Source: Helicobacter cetorum (lineage in GTDB: Bacteria; Campylobacterota; Campylobacteria; Campylobacterales; DZAY01). Taken from it: DNA of 61,643 nt. Where the stretch lies: assembly GCA_022729735.1 (NCBI GenBank), contig DZAY01000013.1, positions 1 to 61,643 of the forward strand, written 5' to 3'. Numbering within the stretch: the first letter of the stretch is position 1; each line of letters begins with the position of its first letter. Both the position numbers and the translations under genes were made by a program. Below the pieces are notes generated by a model, which worked only from the letters and a program-made list of their open reading frames with translations, had not been told where the DNA came from and ran no database searches. Below are positions 18,550 to 26,948 of the stretch, piece by piece.

Positions 18550-19977
18550 TTAACATTTTGTATTTAAGATAATAGAATTTATTACATTTGTTGTGCTTTT
18601 TCCATCTACAAAGCTAACCAATTTTGTTTCTTTTGCAATGTTTGAACCAACCACAACTTTGCCTTCATAATCTCCACCTTTTACCAAAATATCAGGTTTT
18701 ATTAGTGATATTAATTCATATGGTGTATCTTCATCAAAAATGACAACAAAATCAACCATTTCTAAAGCAGATAGTATAATAGCTCTATCCATTTGCGAAT
18801 TTATTGGACGACTTTCACCTTTTATTCTTTTAATAGAGTTATCAGAATTTAGTCCTAAAATTAAAATATCTCCAAAACTTTTAGCAGTTTGCAAATAACT
18901 GACATGTCCAACATGCAAAATATCAAAACATCCATTTGTGAAAACTATTTTTTTATTTAGTTTTTTTAAATCTTCTACAACTAAAGCTATCTCTTCCCAA
19001 TTTTTTATCTTGTTTTCTAACCTATTTTTATGAAGTGATTTCTCATATTCTGCTATCTCTTCTAATGTTACAGTGGCACTTCCAATTTTAGAAACAACCA
19101 CAGCAGCAGCAGAGTTTGCAAACTCAACACTTCTAAAAATAGATACATCTTGAGCAATTGCAAATCCAAGTGAAGCCAAAACTGTATCTCCAGCACCCGT
19201 TACATCAAAAACCTCTTTTGCAACTGCTTTTATTTGGTGAAAACTATCATCAAAAATTGCTATTCCATCTTCTGATAAAGTTATCAAAGAATATTTTAAA
19301 TTTAGCTCATTTTTTAGTTTAAATCCAGCCTCTTTTAGACTATCTTCATTAGTTATATTTATATTTGTGGCAACTCCAGCTTCTTTTTTATTTGGAGTAA
19401 TTAAATAACTATTTTTATATTTAGAGTAATCACTCCCTTTTGGGTCGATTAAAACTTTTTTACCACTTTTATTTGATAAATTTATAATATTTTGAGTTAA
19501 ATCAAAGGTTAAAACACCTTTGCCATAATCTGAAACCAAAACCACATCAATATCATCTATTTTACTTTCAATAAATTCTAAAAGTTTATCTTCTGAAACT
19601 TTTAAAATTTGAGTTTTACTCTCTTTATCAAATCTTATAACTTGCTGATGTGAAGCAATAATTCGACTCTTTTTTGAACTCTTCCTTCCACTTTCTCTAA
19701 TTAAACATAACTCGCTAACTCCATTTAAAAAGGTATAAATCTCATCTCCTACCTCATCATCTCCAATAACTGAAGCAACAACAACACCACTTCCTAAACT
19801 TATTAGATTATTAATTACATTTCCAGCCCCACCAAGATTTACACTTTCTTTCTCAATATCTACAACTCCAACAGGTGCTTCAGGAGATATTCGCTCACAC
19901 TTTCCCCACAAATAGTAATCAAGCATTAAATCTCCAACTACCAAAATATTTGGTTTCTTAACTCTAAAGCAATCCAC
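18550..19977 (-). CDS. hldE: Bifunctional heptose 7-phosphate kinase / heptose 1-phosphate adenylyltransferase
   Basis: The N-terminal PfkB-type kinase domain (about residues 1-320) shows GDLMLDYYLWG, the NLGGAGNV motif and the anion-hole motif DVTGAGDT. The C-terminal nucleotidyltransferase domain has TNGCFDILHVGHVSYL. Together they phosphorylate D-glycero-D-manno-heptose 7-phosphate at C1 and, after dephosphorylation by GmhB, form ADP-heptose for lipopolysaccharide core. The start is GTG and overlaps the end of hldD by 14 nt, so the two genes are coupled. Length (475) is that of full HldE. Confidence 0.95.
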   Translation of the reverse strand: MDCFRVKKPNILVVGDLMLDYYLWGKCERISPEAPVGVVDIEKESVNLGGAGNVINNLISLGSGVVVASVIGDDEVGDEIYTFLNGVSELCLIRESGRKSSKKSRIIASHQQVIRFDKESKTQILKVSEDKLLEFIESKIDDIDVVLVSDYGKGVLTFDLTQNIINLSNKSGKKVLIDPKGSDYSKYKNSYLITPNKKEAGVATNINITNEDSLKEAGFKLKNELNLKYSLITLSEDGIAIFDDSFHQIKAVAKEVFDVTGAGDTVLASLGFAIAQDVSIFRSVEFANSAAAVVVSKIGSATVTLEEIAEYEKSLHKNRLENKIKNWEEIALVVEDLKKLNKKIVFTNGCFDILHVGHVSYLQTAKSFGDILILGLNSDNSIKRIKGESRPINSQMDRAIILSALEMVDFVVIFDEDTPYELISLIKPDILVKGGDYEGKVVVGSNIAKETKLVSFVDGKSTTNVINSIILNTKC

Positions 19978-20971
19978 TCTCTATTCCTTTTGAAATATTA
20001 ACAATCTCATCTTTATATGATTTTATTCCAAGCTCTAATGTGTAGTTTGGCTCATAATTTAAAAACTCTTTTGTAGCAATAATATCTGCTTCTGTATGGT
20101 TTTGATAAAATTTATATGGATTATCAAAATACTCAATTTCACAACCCAATTTTAGTTCATCTTTTAAAATATTTACAATATCATTGAATGTTCTACTTTT
20201 ACCAGTTCCAACATTATAAACCCCACTATTTTCACTCTCTATACATTTAATATTTGCTTGAATTACATCTTGAATATATATAAAATCTCTTTTTTGCTCT
20301 CCATATTTGAAAATTCGTGGATTTTTTCCACTAAGCATATTTAAGCCAAGTTGCAAAATCATAGAAGCTGTTTTACCTTTATAATATTCTCTCTCTCCAT
20401 ACACATTAAAATATCTCAATCCAAAAATTTTAATCTTATCTCTTTTCATATATTCGTAAGCTAAATTATCCATCATAAGTTTTGAAAATCCATATACATT
20501 TTCAGGAAATTCACCAACTCCAACACTATTTGGAGCTTTTGAATTTCCATAAGTTCCAGCAGATGAGGCATATATTAGAGTTGCATTTGACTTAATTGCT
20601 AAATCTAAAATATCCTTAAAAGCATTTGTATTAGTTCTAATCATCAACTCTTGGTCTAAAACCGTTGTATCAGAAATTGCAGCTTGATGAAAAATATAAT
20701 CAAACTTATAATCTCTTAATCTATCTAAATCTTCTCTATTATTAATATTACCAGATATTACATCACCTCTAAATCCTATTAAATTTTTGAAATGTCCTAA
20801 ACTTTTATAATTTCCATTTGGAAATGTGTCTAAACTTCTAAAACTATCAAAAACAACCACTTTAGCTCTTGGATGATATTTTTCTAAATAGTGAGCTAAA
20901 GAGCTTCCAATAAATCCAGCTCCACCTGTAATTAAAATAGTCCTATTTTTCAAACTACAATCTATATACAT
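19964..20971 (-). CDS. hldD: ADP-L-glycero-D-manno-heptose 6-epimerase
   Basis: The 335-residue protein has the extended SDR Rossmann motif GGAGFIGS near residue 16-23 and the catalytic pair in VYGFSKLMMD (Y-x3-K). Specific features such as QKRDFIYIQDV match HldD. It interconverts ADP-D,D- and ADP-L,D-heptose, the last step before heptose is used in lipopolysaccharide core. AGGATAG lies before the ATG. It is the first gene of the hldD-hldE unit and is divergent from the repeat lipoprotein. Confidence 0.94.
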   Translation of the reverse strand: MYIDCSLKNRTILITGGAGFIGSSLAHYLEKYHPRAKVVVFDSFRSLDTFPNGNYKSLGHFKNLIGFRGDVISGNINNREDLDRLRDYKFDYIFHQAAISDTTVLDQELMIRTNTNAFKDILDLAIKSNATLIYASSAGTYGNSKAPNSVGVGEFPENVYGFSKLMMDNLAYEYMKRDKIKIFGLRYFNVYGEREYYKGKTASMILQLGLNMLSGKNPRIFKYGEQKRDFIYIQDVIQANIKCIESENSGVYNVGTGKSRTFNDIVNILKDELKLGCEIEYFDNPYKFYQNHTEADIIATKEFLNYEPNYTLELGIKSYKDEIVNISKGIESGLL

Positions 20972-21178
20972 ATTTCTATCCTACTTTTTTAAACAGTATT
21001 TTAATACATTTTTTTCAATTTATGTTAGTTTATTATAAATTAATTAGCTAAATCTAAATATTTTTTTGATATACTTATTGTGTTAAATATTGGTAGTTTT
21101 AAGTTTCTTGGCAGAAAGTTAGAGACTTTTTTAAGTCCAAAAACAGACTATTAATAATAAAAAACTTTAGGAGAGATA

Positions 21179-22816
21179 ATGAAAAAATTTCTAAGTATAG
21201 CGGCTTCAAGTGTAATAGTTGCAACTATGTTTATTGGTTGTGGAGATGGTAGTGGAGATAGCACACCAGCACCAGTTAAAACAACAATAACAGCAGTAGA
21301 TGGATATGTATTAAGTGCAAATTTAGTAGATAGCAATGGTAAAGTTGCTCCATATGTTGCAGATAGTAAAGGTTTATATACATTTGAGGGTGATATAGCA
21401 TACCCAATCAGTCTAAATGGTGGAAAACTTGATGCTAATAACAATGGTAAAGTTGATAGTGATGAGTTAGATTTTAGTATTACAATGAAAGCTACAAAAG
21501 GAACTGTAATATCTCCAATTACAACTCTAATTGCAATGGGTGCTGATGAAGCAAAATTAGCAGAGACTTTAGGTGTAGCTGTTGCTGACCTTTATACTGA
21601 CCCAATCAAAAATAATGATATTGGTTTGGCTAAAGCATTCCAAATTATTTATGCAGTTACTCAAACAGGTAATGCAACTACATTTGTTTCTGCTGTAAAT
21701 GGTGATACAACTTCATCTTCATCAGTAGCAAGTTCATCATCTGTTGCTTCTTCAATTACAAGTAGTACAAGTTCAGTCGATTCTTCAACTTCAACAAGTT
21801 CAACTGATTCAAGTAGCACAAGTTCAGCATCTTCAGTTAGTTCATCAGTGGTAAGTTCTACATCTTCGACTTCTGATTTACCAAACTTTGGTGGTGGAAG
21901 TAGCACATCTTCAGTAGCTTCTTCATCTGTTTCATCTGTGGCTTCATCAGTAGCAAGTTCATCATCTGTTGCTTCTTCTACTTCAGGAGATTTACCAGCA
22001 TTTAAATCTTTAAGAGCTGTTGCAGAGAGTGATTGTTCAACAATTGCTTATCAAAATGCAAATGGAATTCCATTAAGACCAGACCAAGGTTCAATGATAG
22101 CAGAGTGTTATTCAACATACCCAACAGTTATGGCAAGTGGTGGAAGTAGTAGTGCAACGACAACTTCAAGTGTTGCAAGTTCTGTAGTTTCAAGTGTAGT
22201 TAGTTCTGTAAGCTCTACAGCAAGTTCTGTTGTAAGTTCTGCAACAAGTTCAGTAGCTGTTAAAAATACAGATATTAGTGCATTTGTAACTCTTGTAAGA
22301 GCTACTCTTGGTGCATCAAATGCTTCTTTAGATAGCTATATTCAAACAATAGTAAATTCTCAACCAACTTCAGCTGCTGATTTAGAAGATTTAATTAAAA
22401 GTGCAAAAGCACCTTATGCTCAATCATCAAGTAGTTCAAGTTCATCAGTTGCTTCTTCTGTAACTTCATCAGTTACAAGTTCAACAAGCTCAGTAGCTTC
22501 TTCAGTTGAAAGTTCAGTAAGTTCATCAGTTGCAAGTAGCACAAGCTCTGTTGCTTCTTCAGTTGAAAGTTCAGTAAGTTCATCAGTTGCAAGTAGCACA
22601 AGCTCAGTCGCTTCTTCAACTTCATCAGTTGCAAGTTCTACATCTACTGGTTCTGATTTACCAAATTTTGGTGGTGGAAGTAGTACATCTTCTGTTGTTT
22701 CTTCATCTGTTTCATCTGTGGCTTCATCAGTTGCAAGTAGCACAACAAGTTCAGTTGCTTCTTCAACTTCATCAGTTGCAAGTTCTACAGGTTCTGAATT
22801 ACCAGCATTTAAATAA
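21179..22816 (+). CDS. Ser/Val/Thr-rich repeat surface lipoprotein
   Basis: The signal peptide ends in a lipobox (MFIGC, Cys21), predicting a lipid-anchored protein. Residues ~40-175 form a compact domain containing an EF-hand-like loop (DANNNGKVDSDE). The rest is dominated by runs of SSVASS-type sequence interrupted by two short globular stretches (about 265-315 and 360-410). The motif DLPNFGGGSSTSS appears twice, and E/DLPAFK occurs in the middle and at the C-terminus. Low-complexity Ser/Thr segments act as flexible stalks and possible glycosylation sites in surface proteins; that use here is inferred. AGGAGA precedes the ATG. No homologue name is recognised. Confidence 0.8.
   Translation: MKKFLSIAASSVIVATMFIGCGDGSGDSTPAPVKTTITAVDGYVLSANLVDSNGKVAPYVADSKGLYTFEGDIAYPISLNGGKLDANNNGKVDSDELDFSITMKATKGTVISPITTLIAMGADEAKLAETLGVAVADLYTDPIKNNDIGLAKAFQIIYAVTQTGNATTFVSAVNGDTTSSSSVASSSSVASSITSSTSSVDSSTSTSSTDSSSTSSASSVSSSVVSSTSSTSDLPNFGGGSSTSSVASSSVSSVASSVASSSSVASSTSGDLPAFKSLRAVAESDCSTIAYQNANGIPLRPDQGSMIAECYSTYPTVMASGGSSSATTTSSVASSVVSSVVSSVSSTASSVVSSATSSVAVKNTDISAFVTLVRATLGASNASLDSYIQTIVNSQPTSAADLEDLIKSAKAPYAQSSSSSSSSVASSVTSSVTSSTSSVASSVESSVSSSVASSTSSVASSVESSVSSSVASSTSSVASSTSSVASSTSTGSDLPNFGGGSSTSSVVSSSVSSVASSVASSTTSSVASSTSSVASSTGSELPAFK
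22504..22617 (+). repeat. Two tandem 57-bp units inside the lipoprotein gene
   Basis: Units 22504-22560 and 22561-22617 are identical apart from two bases near their ends and encode 19 residues of the Ser/Val stalk each. A diverged third copy precedes them. In-frame unit size (57 = 3 x 19) allows gain or loss of units without breaking the frame. Confidence 0.85.
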
Positions 22817-22826
22817 TAATAAAAGC

Positions 22827-22849
22827 CTCCCTCTTTGGGGGAGATTTTT
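22827..22849 (+). terminator. Intrinsic terminator of the repeat lipoprotein gene
   Basis: CTCCC (22827-22831) pairs with GGGAG (22839-22843), followed by ATTTTTA. It starts 11 nt after the stop codon and separates the gene from convergent recG, which ends at 22861. Confidence 0.75.
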
Positions 22850-22860
22850 AATTTATACTA

Positions 22861-24633
22861 TTAGTTAATTTTTCTTAAACTATTAACTAACTTATAAGCA
22901 ACTTTTATTATCTCTTCATCACTTCCTAAATCTATAAAATTAAACACTTTCCCACTCTGATTTTCACCAAAAACATCTCCACTATCTCTAAATTTCAAAT
23001 CTAGTTCGGCAATTTCAAATCCATCTTTTGTTTTGATAAACTCTTCTAATCTTTGACTATCTTTATTTGTGTATAAAAAACAGTAACCAATTAAACCATT
23101 TCGACTAACTCTACCCCTTAATTGATGAAGTGTTGCAAATCCTAATCGCTCTGCTCCTGCAATTATAATTGTACTAACTTTTGGAAGTGATATTCCAACT
23201 TCTACAACAGTTGTTGATATTAAAATTGAGCCTTTTTCTTTAAACTCTTCTAAAACTTTATCTTTATTTTTATCTTTGCCATGTGTTACGTATACATTTT
23301 CAAAATGTCTAATCCAATATTCTAAACCCTCATTTATCGATTTATACTCCAATGTATTGGACTCTTCTATTAGTGGATATATTATAATTATCTGATTAGA
23401 TTTTTCTATTTCGGTTTTTATATGAGTGAGTAAATCTTTAAAATCTTCTCGTTTTATAATTTTTGTTGTTATATCTTTTTTAAATGGCAACTCTTTTATA
23501 AAACTATAATCCACAAGTGCCAAATCAATCAAAGCTTTTGTTCGTGGAATTGGAGTTGCAGAGAATTGAATAAAATGAATTTTTTTAGATTTTGTTGTAA
23601 GTTTTTCTAACTTTTGTCTTTGAGCCACTCCAAAACGGTGTTGTTCATCTATCATAATCAGATTTACATTTGGCAAATTTTTATAAAGTAAGGCATGAGT
23701 GCCAATTATTAAATCATAATTTTCTAAATTTTCATCTTTTGACTCATTTATAACTAAGCCAATTTTTAAAAATTTTGATAAATATTTGTTAGCTTCTTCA
23801 AATAACTGTTTTACTAAAATTGTTGTTGGTGCCATAAGAATAGATTTTTTAGCTAAATAAGCGAGGGCAAACATCACCATACTTTTACCACAACCAACAT
23901 CGCCAATCACAACTCTTTTTGAGGCAAAACCACTTGTAAAATCACTCATAATATCATTGATTGTGTTTTGTTGGTCATTGGTTAATTTAAATGGTAAATT
24001 ATTTAAAAATGGCTCAATTTGGTTATCAATTTTTATTCCAATGTGTTTGACTCTTGGTTTTAGTTTATAAAAGTAGTTAAAAATTTCTACAAATTTTAGA
24101 CTCTTAAGAGAGTTTTTACTAAAGCCATTTTTATTAAACTCTCTTACAAATGCCCTATCTGGAAAGTGAATTTTTAATATATCAAAAACTATATTATCGC
24201 TTAAGTTAAACTTTTTTAACTCATTAAATGTTAAATATTTTTTTATAAGCTCTTCTGCTTTTTTATTTGAATATTTAAGCTCAAATTTATCAATATCTTT
24301 TAAAATCTTTGGCTGAACTATCTGATATTTTCCATAACTATCTTTTATAACACCTTTTAGATAAATAATAGGAGAGTTTGAGAAGTGAGTTAAAATAAAA
24401 GGTTTTATATGAAAGTAGATTATTTCTATTTCTAAATTTCCTAAAGTTGTTGCAAATACTACAATTTTTGTAAATTTTGGAAACTTAGAAATTGAGATGA
24501 GTTTAGCTTCAAATACCACTTCTCCACTAATTTCTAAAAGATTTGATAAGTGATTATCTTCATAAGATTTGGGAACTAAGAGAGCTAAATATAATATATT
24601 TTGTAATTTTAACTCTCTTAATTCATCTATCAC
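22861..24633 (-). CDS. recG: ATP-dependent DNA helicase RecG
   Basis: The 590-residue protein has an N-terminal wedge/OB region and two helicase lobes with Walker A GDVGCGKSM, the DEQHRFGVAQR motif (DEQH box plus the RecG-specific RFG), SATPIPRT and the QLRGRVSRNG motif. RecG remodels stalled replication forks and Holliday junctions. It is shorter than the ~690-residue enterobacterial protein, as is normal in Campylobacterota. The start is GTG in a GTGA overlap with the M16 gene. Confidence 0.93.
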   Translation of the reverse strand: MIDELRELKLQNILYLALLVPKSYEDNHLSNLLEISGEVVFEAKLISISKFPKFTKIVVFATTLGNLEIEIIYFHIKPFILTHFSNSPIIYLKGVIKDSYGKYQIVQPKILKDIDKFELKYSNKKAEELIKKYLTFNELKKFNLSDNIVFDILKIHFPDRAFVREFNKNGFSKNSLKSLKFVEIFNYFYKLKPRVKHIGIKIDNQIEPFLNNLPFKLTNDQQNTINDIMSDFTSGFASKRVVIGDVGCGKSMVMFALAYLAKKSILMAPTTILVKQLFEEANKYLSKFLKIGLVINESKDENLENYDLIIGTHALLYKNLPNVNLIMIDEQHRFGVAQRQKLEKLTTKSKKIHFIQFSATPIPRTKALIDLALVDYSFIKELPFKKDITTKIIKREDFKDLLTHIKTEIEKSNQIIIIYPLIEESNTLEYKSINEGLEYWIRHFENVYVTHGKDKNKDKVLEEFKEKGSILISTTVVEVGISLPKVSTIIIAGAERLGFATLHQLRGRVSRNGLIGYCFLYTNKDSQRLEEFIKTKDGFEIAELDLKFRDSGDVFGENQSGKVFNFIDLGSDEEIIKVAYKLVNSLRKIN

Positions 24634-25913
24634 TTTTTGGCACTAACTACTGAAAATGTTAAATCTAAAATTTCATTATGCTCTTTGATAAAGCTATTTA
24701 AATCTTCTAATGAAAGGCTTTCAATTAGCTTTAACTCTTCATCAAAATATCCAAAAGGTAGATTTTTATAATATTCTATATATGTTCTTGATAGTCTTTG
24801 CGAAAGTGTCTCATTTCTTAAAGGCTCACTTCCGAGTAAAAACTTTTTAGCTTGAGTTAGCTCATTTTCATTAACTCCATTTTCTACAAAGTTTTTAATT
24901 ACCTCTTTTACAATTGTAATTGCTTCATTTTGTTTATCAATTTTAGTTTGCAAATATCCCGTAAAATAGCTATGTGTTCTATTTAGTTCAACTCTTGAGT
25001 AAGCAGAATATGCAAGTCCTCGCTTTACTCTCACCTCTTCCATCAATCGACTTCCAAATCCACCAGCACCTAAAATAAAAGATGCAACTTTAGATTTATA
25101 AATATCTTTATCATTAGCTTTTAGTTTGTATGGCGAGCCAAAGTATATATAAGCCTGTTTTGTATCTTTTAACTCTTCAAAAAATTTAGATTTAGAACTT
25201 GCAACAATCTCATTTTTACTTTTTAACTCTCCAACATTTAAAACATTCAAGAGATTTTTAACAGCATCTATTGCTTCAGACTTATTTATATCACCACCAA
25301 TAACTACATTAACTCCACTTAAAACTACACTATTTTGGATAAAGTTTTGAATATCACTTAACTTAATTTTGTTTATACTCTCTTTTGTAGCTTGGTTAGC
25401 TAACTCTGTATTTTCAAATAAATTTTTCATTAAATTTCTTGAAGCAATATAATCAAAATCACTCTCTTTTGAAGATATTTCACTCAAAGTTATTGTTTTA
25501 ATTTTACTAAATGCACTTTTAGAGTAGTTTGGCTCACTTAAAAGCTCTTTTACACAGCTAACACCATAACTAAACTCACTCTTAAGTGAGCTAATATTTA
25601 AATTGAGAGTTTCAACACCACTTCCAACACTAAAGTGGATTGCTTTATCTTCTAACTTTTTAGCAAATTTTGTGCTTCCAAGTTTTTTTGTGCCTTCATT
25701 TAGTAACTTTGCACTAAGTCTTGATAATCCACTCAAATTACCATCACCAAGTGAGCCACCATTTGTAAATACAATTTGTAACTCTACAATTGGTAGAGAA
25801 TTATCTTCTTCAAAAATCAGTGGAATATCCACACCTTTAATATTAATCTTCTCAACAACTGCCCCCATTACAACCCCTTGAATAATAAATAATAAAAATA
25901 GTAATCTTTTCAC
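24630..25913 (-). CDS. M16-family peptidase-like protein lacking the HxxEH motif
   Basis: A signal peptide (MKRLLFLLFIIQGVVMG) precedes two M16 domains of about 200 residues each. At the place where M16 proteases carry HxxEH, this protein reads GLSRLSAKLLNEGTKK, so the zinc site is missing. The rest is family-like, including the C-terminal GGFGSRLMEEVR-x-KRGLAYS segment. Such members act as non-catalytic partners or chaperones; no catalytic partner gene is adjacent. GTG start; it begins right after the mqnC stop codon. The context with bamA and mqnC is conserved housekeeping rather than a pathway. Confidence 0.82.
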   Translation of the reverse strand: MKRLLFLLFIIQGVVMGAVVEKINIKGVDIPLIFEEDNSLPIVELQIVFTNGGSLGDGNLSGLSRLSAKLLNEGTKKLGSTKFAKKLEDKAIHFSVGSGVETLNLNISSLKSEFSYGVSCVKELLSEPNYSKSAFSKIKTITLSEISSKESDFDYIASRNLMKNLFENTELANQATKESINKIKLSDIQNFIQNSVVLSGVNVVIGGDINKSEAIDAVKNLLNVLNVGELKSKNEIVASSKSKFFEELKDTKQAYIYFGSPYKLKANDKDIYKSKVASFILGAGGFGSRLMEEVRVKRGLAYSAYSRVELNRTHSYFTGYLQTKIDKQNEAITIVKEVIKNFVENGVNENELTQAKKFLLGSEPLRNETLSQRLSRTYIEYYKNLPFGYFDEELKLIESLSLEDLNSFIKEHNEILDLTFSVVSAKK

Positions 25914-26948
25914 TCAAAACCTCTCTAAAATAGAGTATGAAGTATCTCGTTTGGCTGGAATTTCTCCAATATCTTTAATTAATCTAATCATCTCATTTTG
26001 GTTCATTCGATTTTTAGCTCCTGCTGCATAAACCACATTCTCCTCCATCATAGTACTTCCTAAATCATTTGCTCCAAAAAGCAGTGCCAACTGCCCAATG
26101 TAACTACCTTGAGTAACCCAAGAGCTTTGAATATTTTGAAAATTATCCAAAAATAGTCTGCTAATTGCTAAAATTTTTAAATATCGATTTGAAGAGCTTT
26201 TTTTGATATTTAACTCATCTTTTAAAACGGTATTATCTGGCTGAAATGACCATAAAATAAAAGCTCTAAATCCATTTGTTTCAAATTGTAAATTTCTAAT
26301 TAGCTCTAAATGCTCTATGATTTCACTATCACTTTCAACAGTTCCAAACATCATAGTAGCTGTGGTTTTCATTCCAATTTTATGAGCTTCTTTATGAATA
26401 TTTAGCCAAGTTTCGCTACTAATTTTATTTGGTGAGATTATATTTCTAACTCTATCAACTAAAATTTCTCCACCAGCCCCTGGAATTGAGCTAAGTCCTT
26501 TTGCTCTTAATCTCTCCAAAACTTCTTTATAACTTAATTTAGAAATTTTTGCAATATAATCAATTTCAACTGCTGAAAAACCATGAATTGTAAGAGTTGG
26601 AAAATTTGTATGTATCCAATCAACTAACTCTTCATAATAGTCTATATTAAGCTTTGGATGGACTCCACCTTGAAATAGAATTTGAGTTCCACCAATATCC
26701 AAAAGTTCTTGACATTTAACTCCTATCTCTTCAAAACTCAAAATATAACCATCACTATCTTTTAAATCTCGCTTAAATGCACAAAATTTGCAATTTACAA
26801 AACAGATATTTGTGTAGTTTATATTTCTATCAACGATAAAAGTTGTAATTTTATTTGGATGTAACTCTTGCTTTTTTTTGTAAGCTAACTCTCCCAACTC
26901 TTTTAAAGGTAGTTTAAATAGTTCTAAAGCTTCATTTTTGCTAAGCAT
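25914..26948 (-). CDS. mqnC: Dehypoxanthine futalosine cyclase (radical SAM)
   Basis: The radical SAM cluster motif is C-x3-C-x2-C in CFVNCKFCAF. The diagnostic segments GGTQILFQGGVHP, SSIPGAGGEILVDRVR and TTATMMFGTVES match MqnC, which cyclises dehypoxanthine futalosine in the futalosine route to menaquinone used by Campylobacterota. MqnE and MqnA/D are not in the window. The ATG overlaps the bamA stop by one base. Confidence 0.92.
   Translation of the reverse strand: MLSKNEALELFKLPLKELGELAYKKKQELHPNKITTFIVDRNINYTNICFVNCKFCAFKRDLKDSDGYILSFEEIGVKCQELLDIGGTQILFQGGVHPKLNIDYYEELVDWIHTNFPTLTIHGFSAVEIDYIAKISKLSYKEVLERLRAKGLSSIPGAGGEILVDRVRNIISPNKISSETWLNIHKEAHKIGMKTTATMMFGTVESDSEIIEHLELIRNLQFETNGFRAFILWSFQPDNTVLKDELNIKKSSSNRYLKILAISRLFLDNFQNIQSSWVTQGSYIGQLALLFGANDLGSTMMEENVVYAAGAKNRMNQNEMIRLIKDIGEIPAKRDTSYSILERF

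Noticed and set aside
21661-22743. Long antisense frames across the repeat lipoprotein gene
   Set aside because: They are by-products of the Ser/Val codon repeats (mirror-image Glu/Leu/Thr low complexity), have no ribosome binding sites and lie opposite a gene with a lipobox and terminator.
22437-22800. CRISPR-like direct repeats
   Set aside because: Repeats are in-frame, vary in spacing and encode the Ser/Val stalk; there are no constant-length unique spacers and no cas genes.
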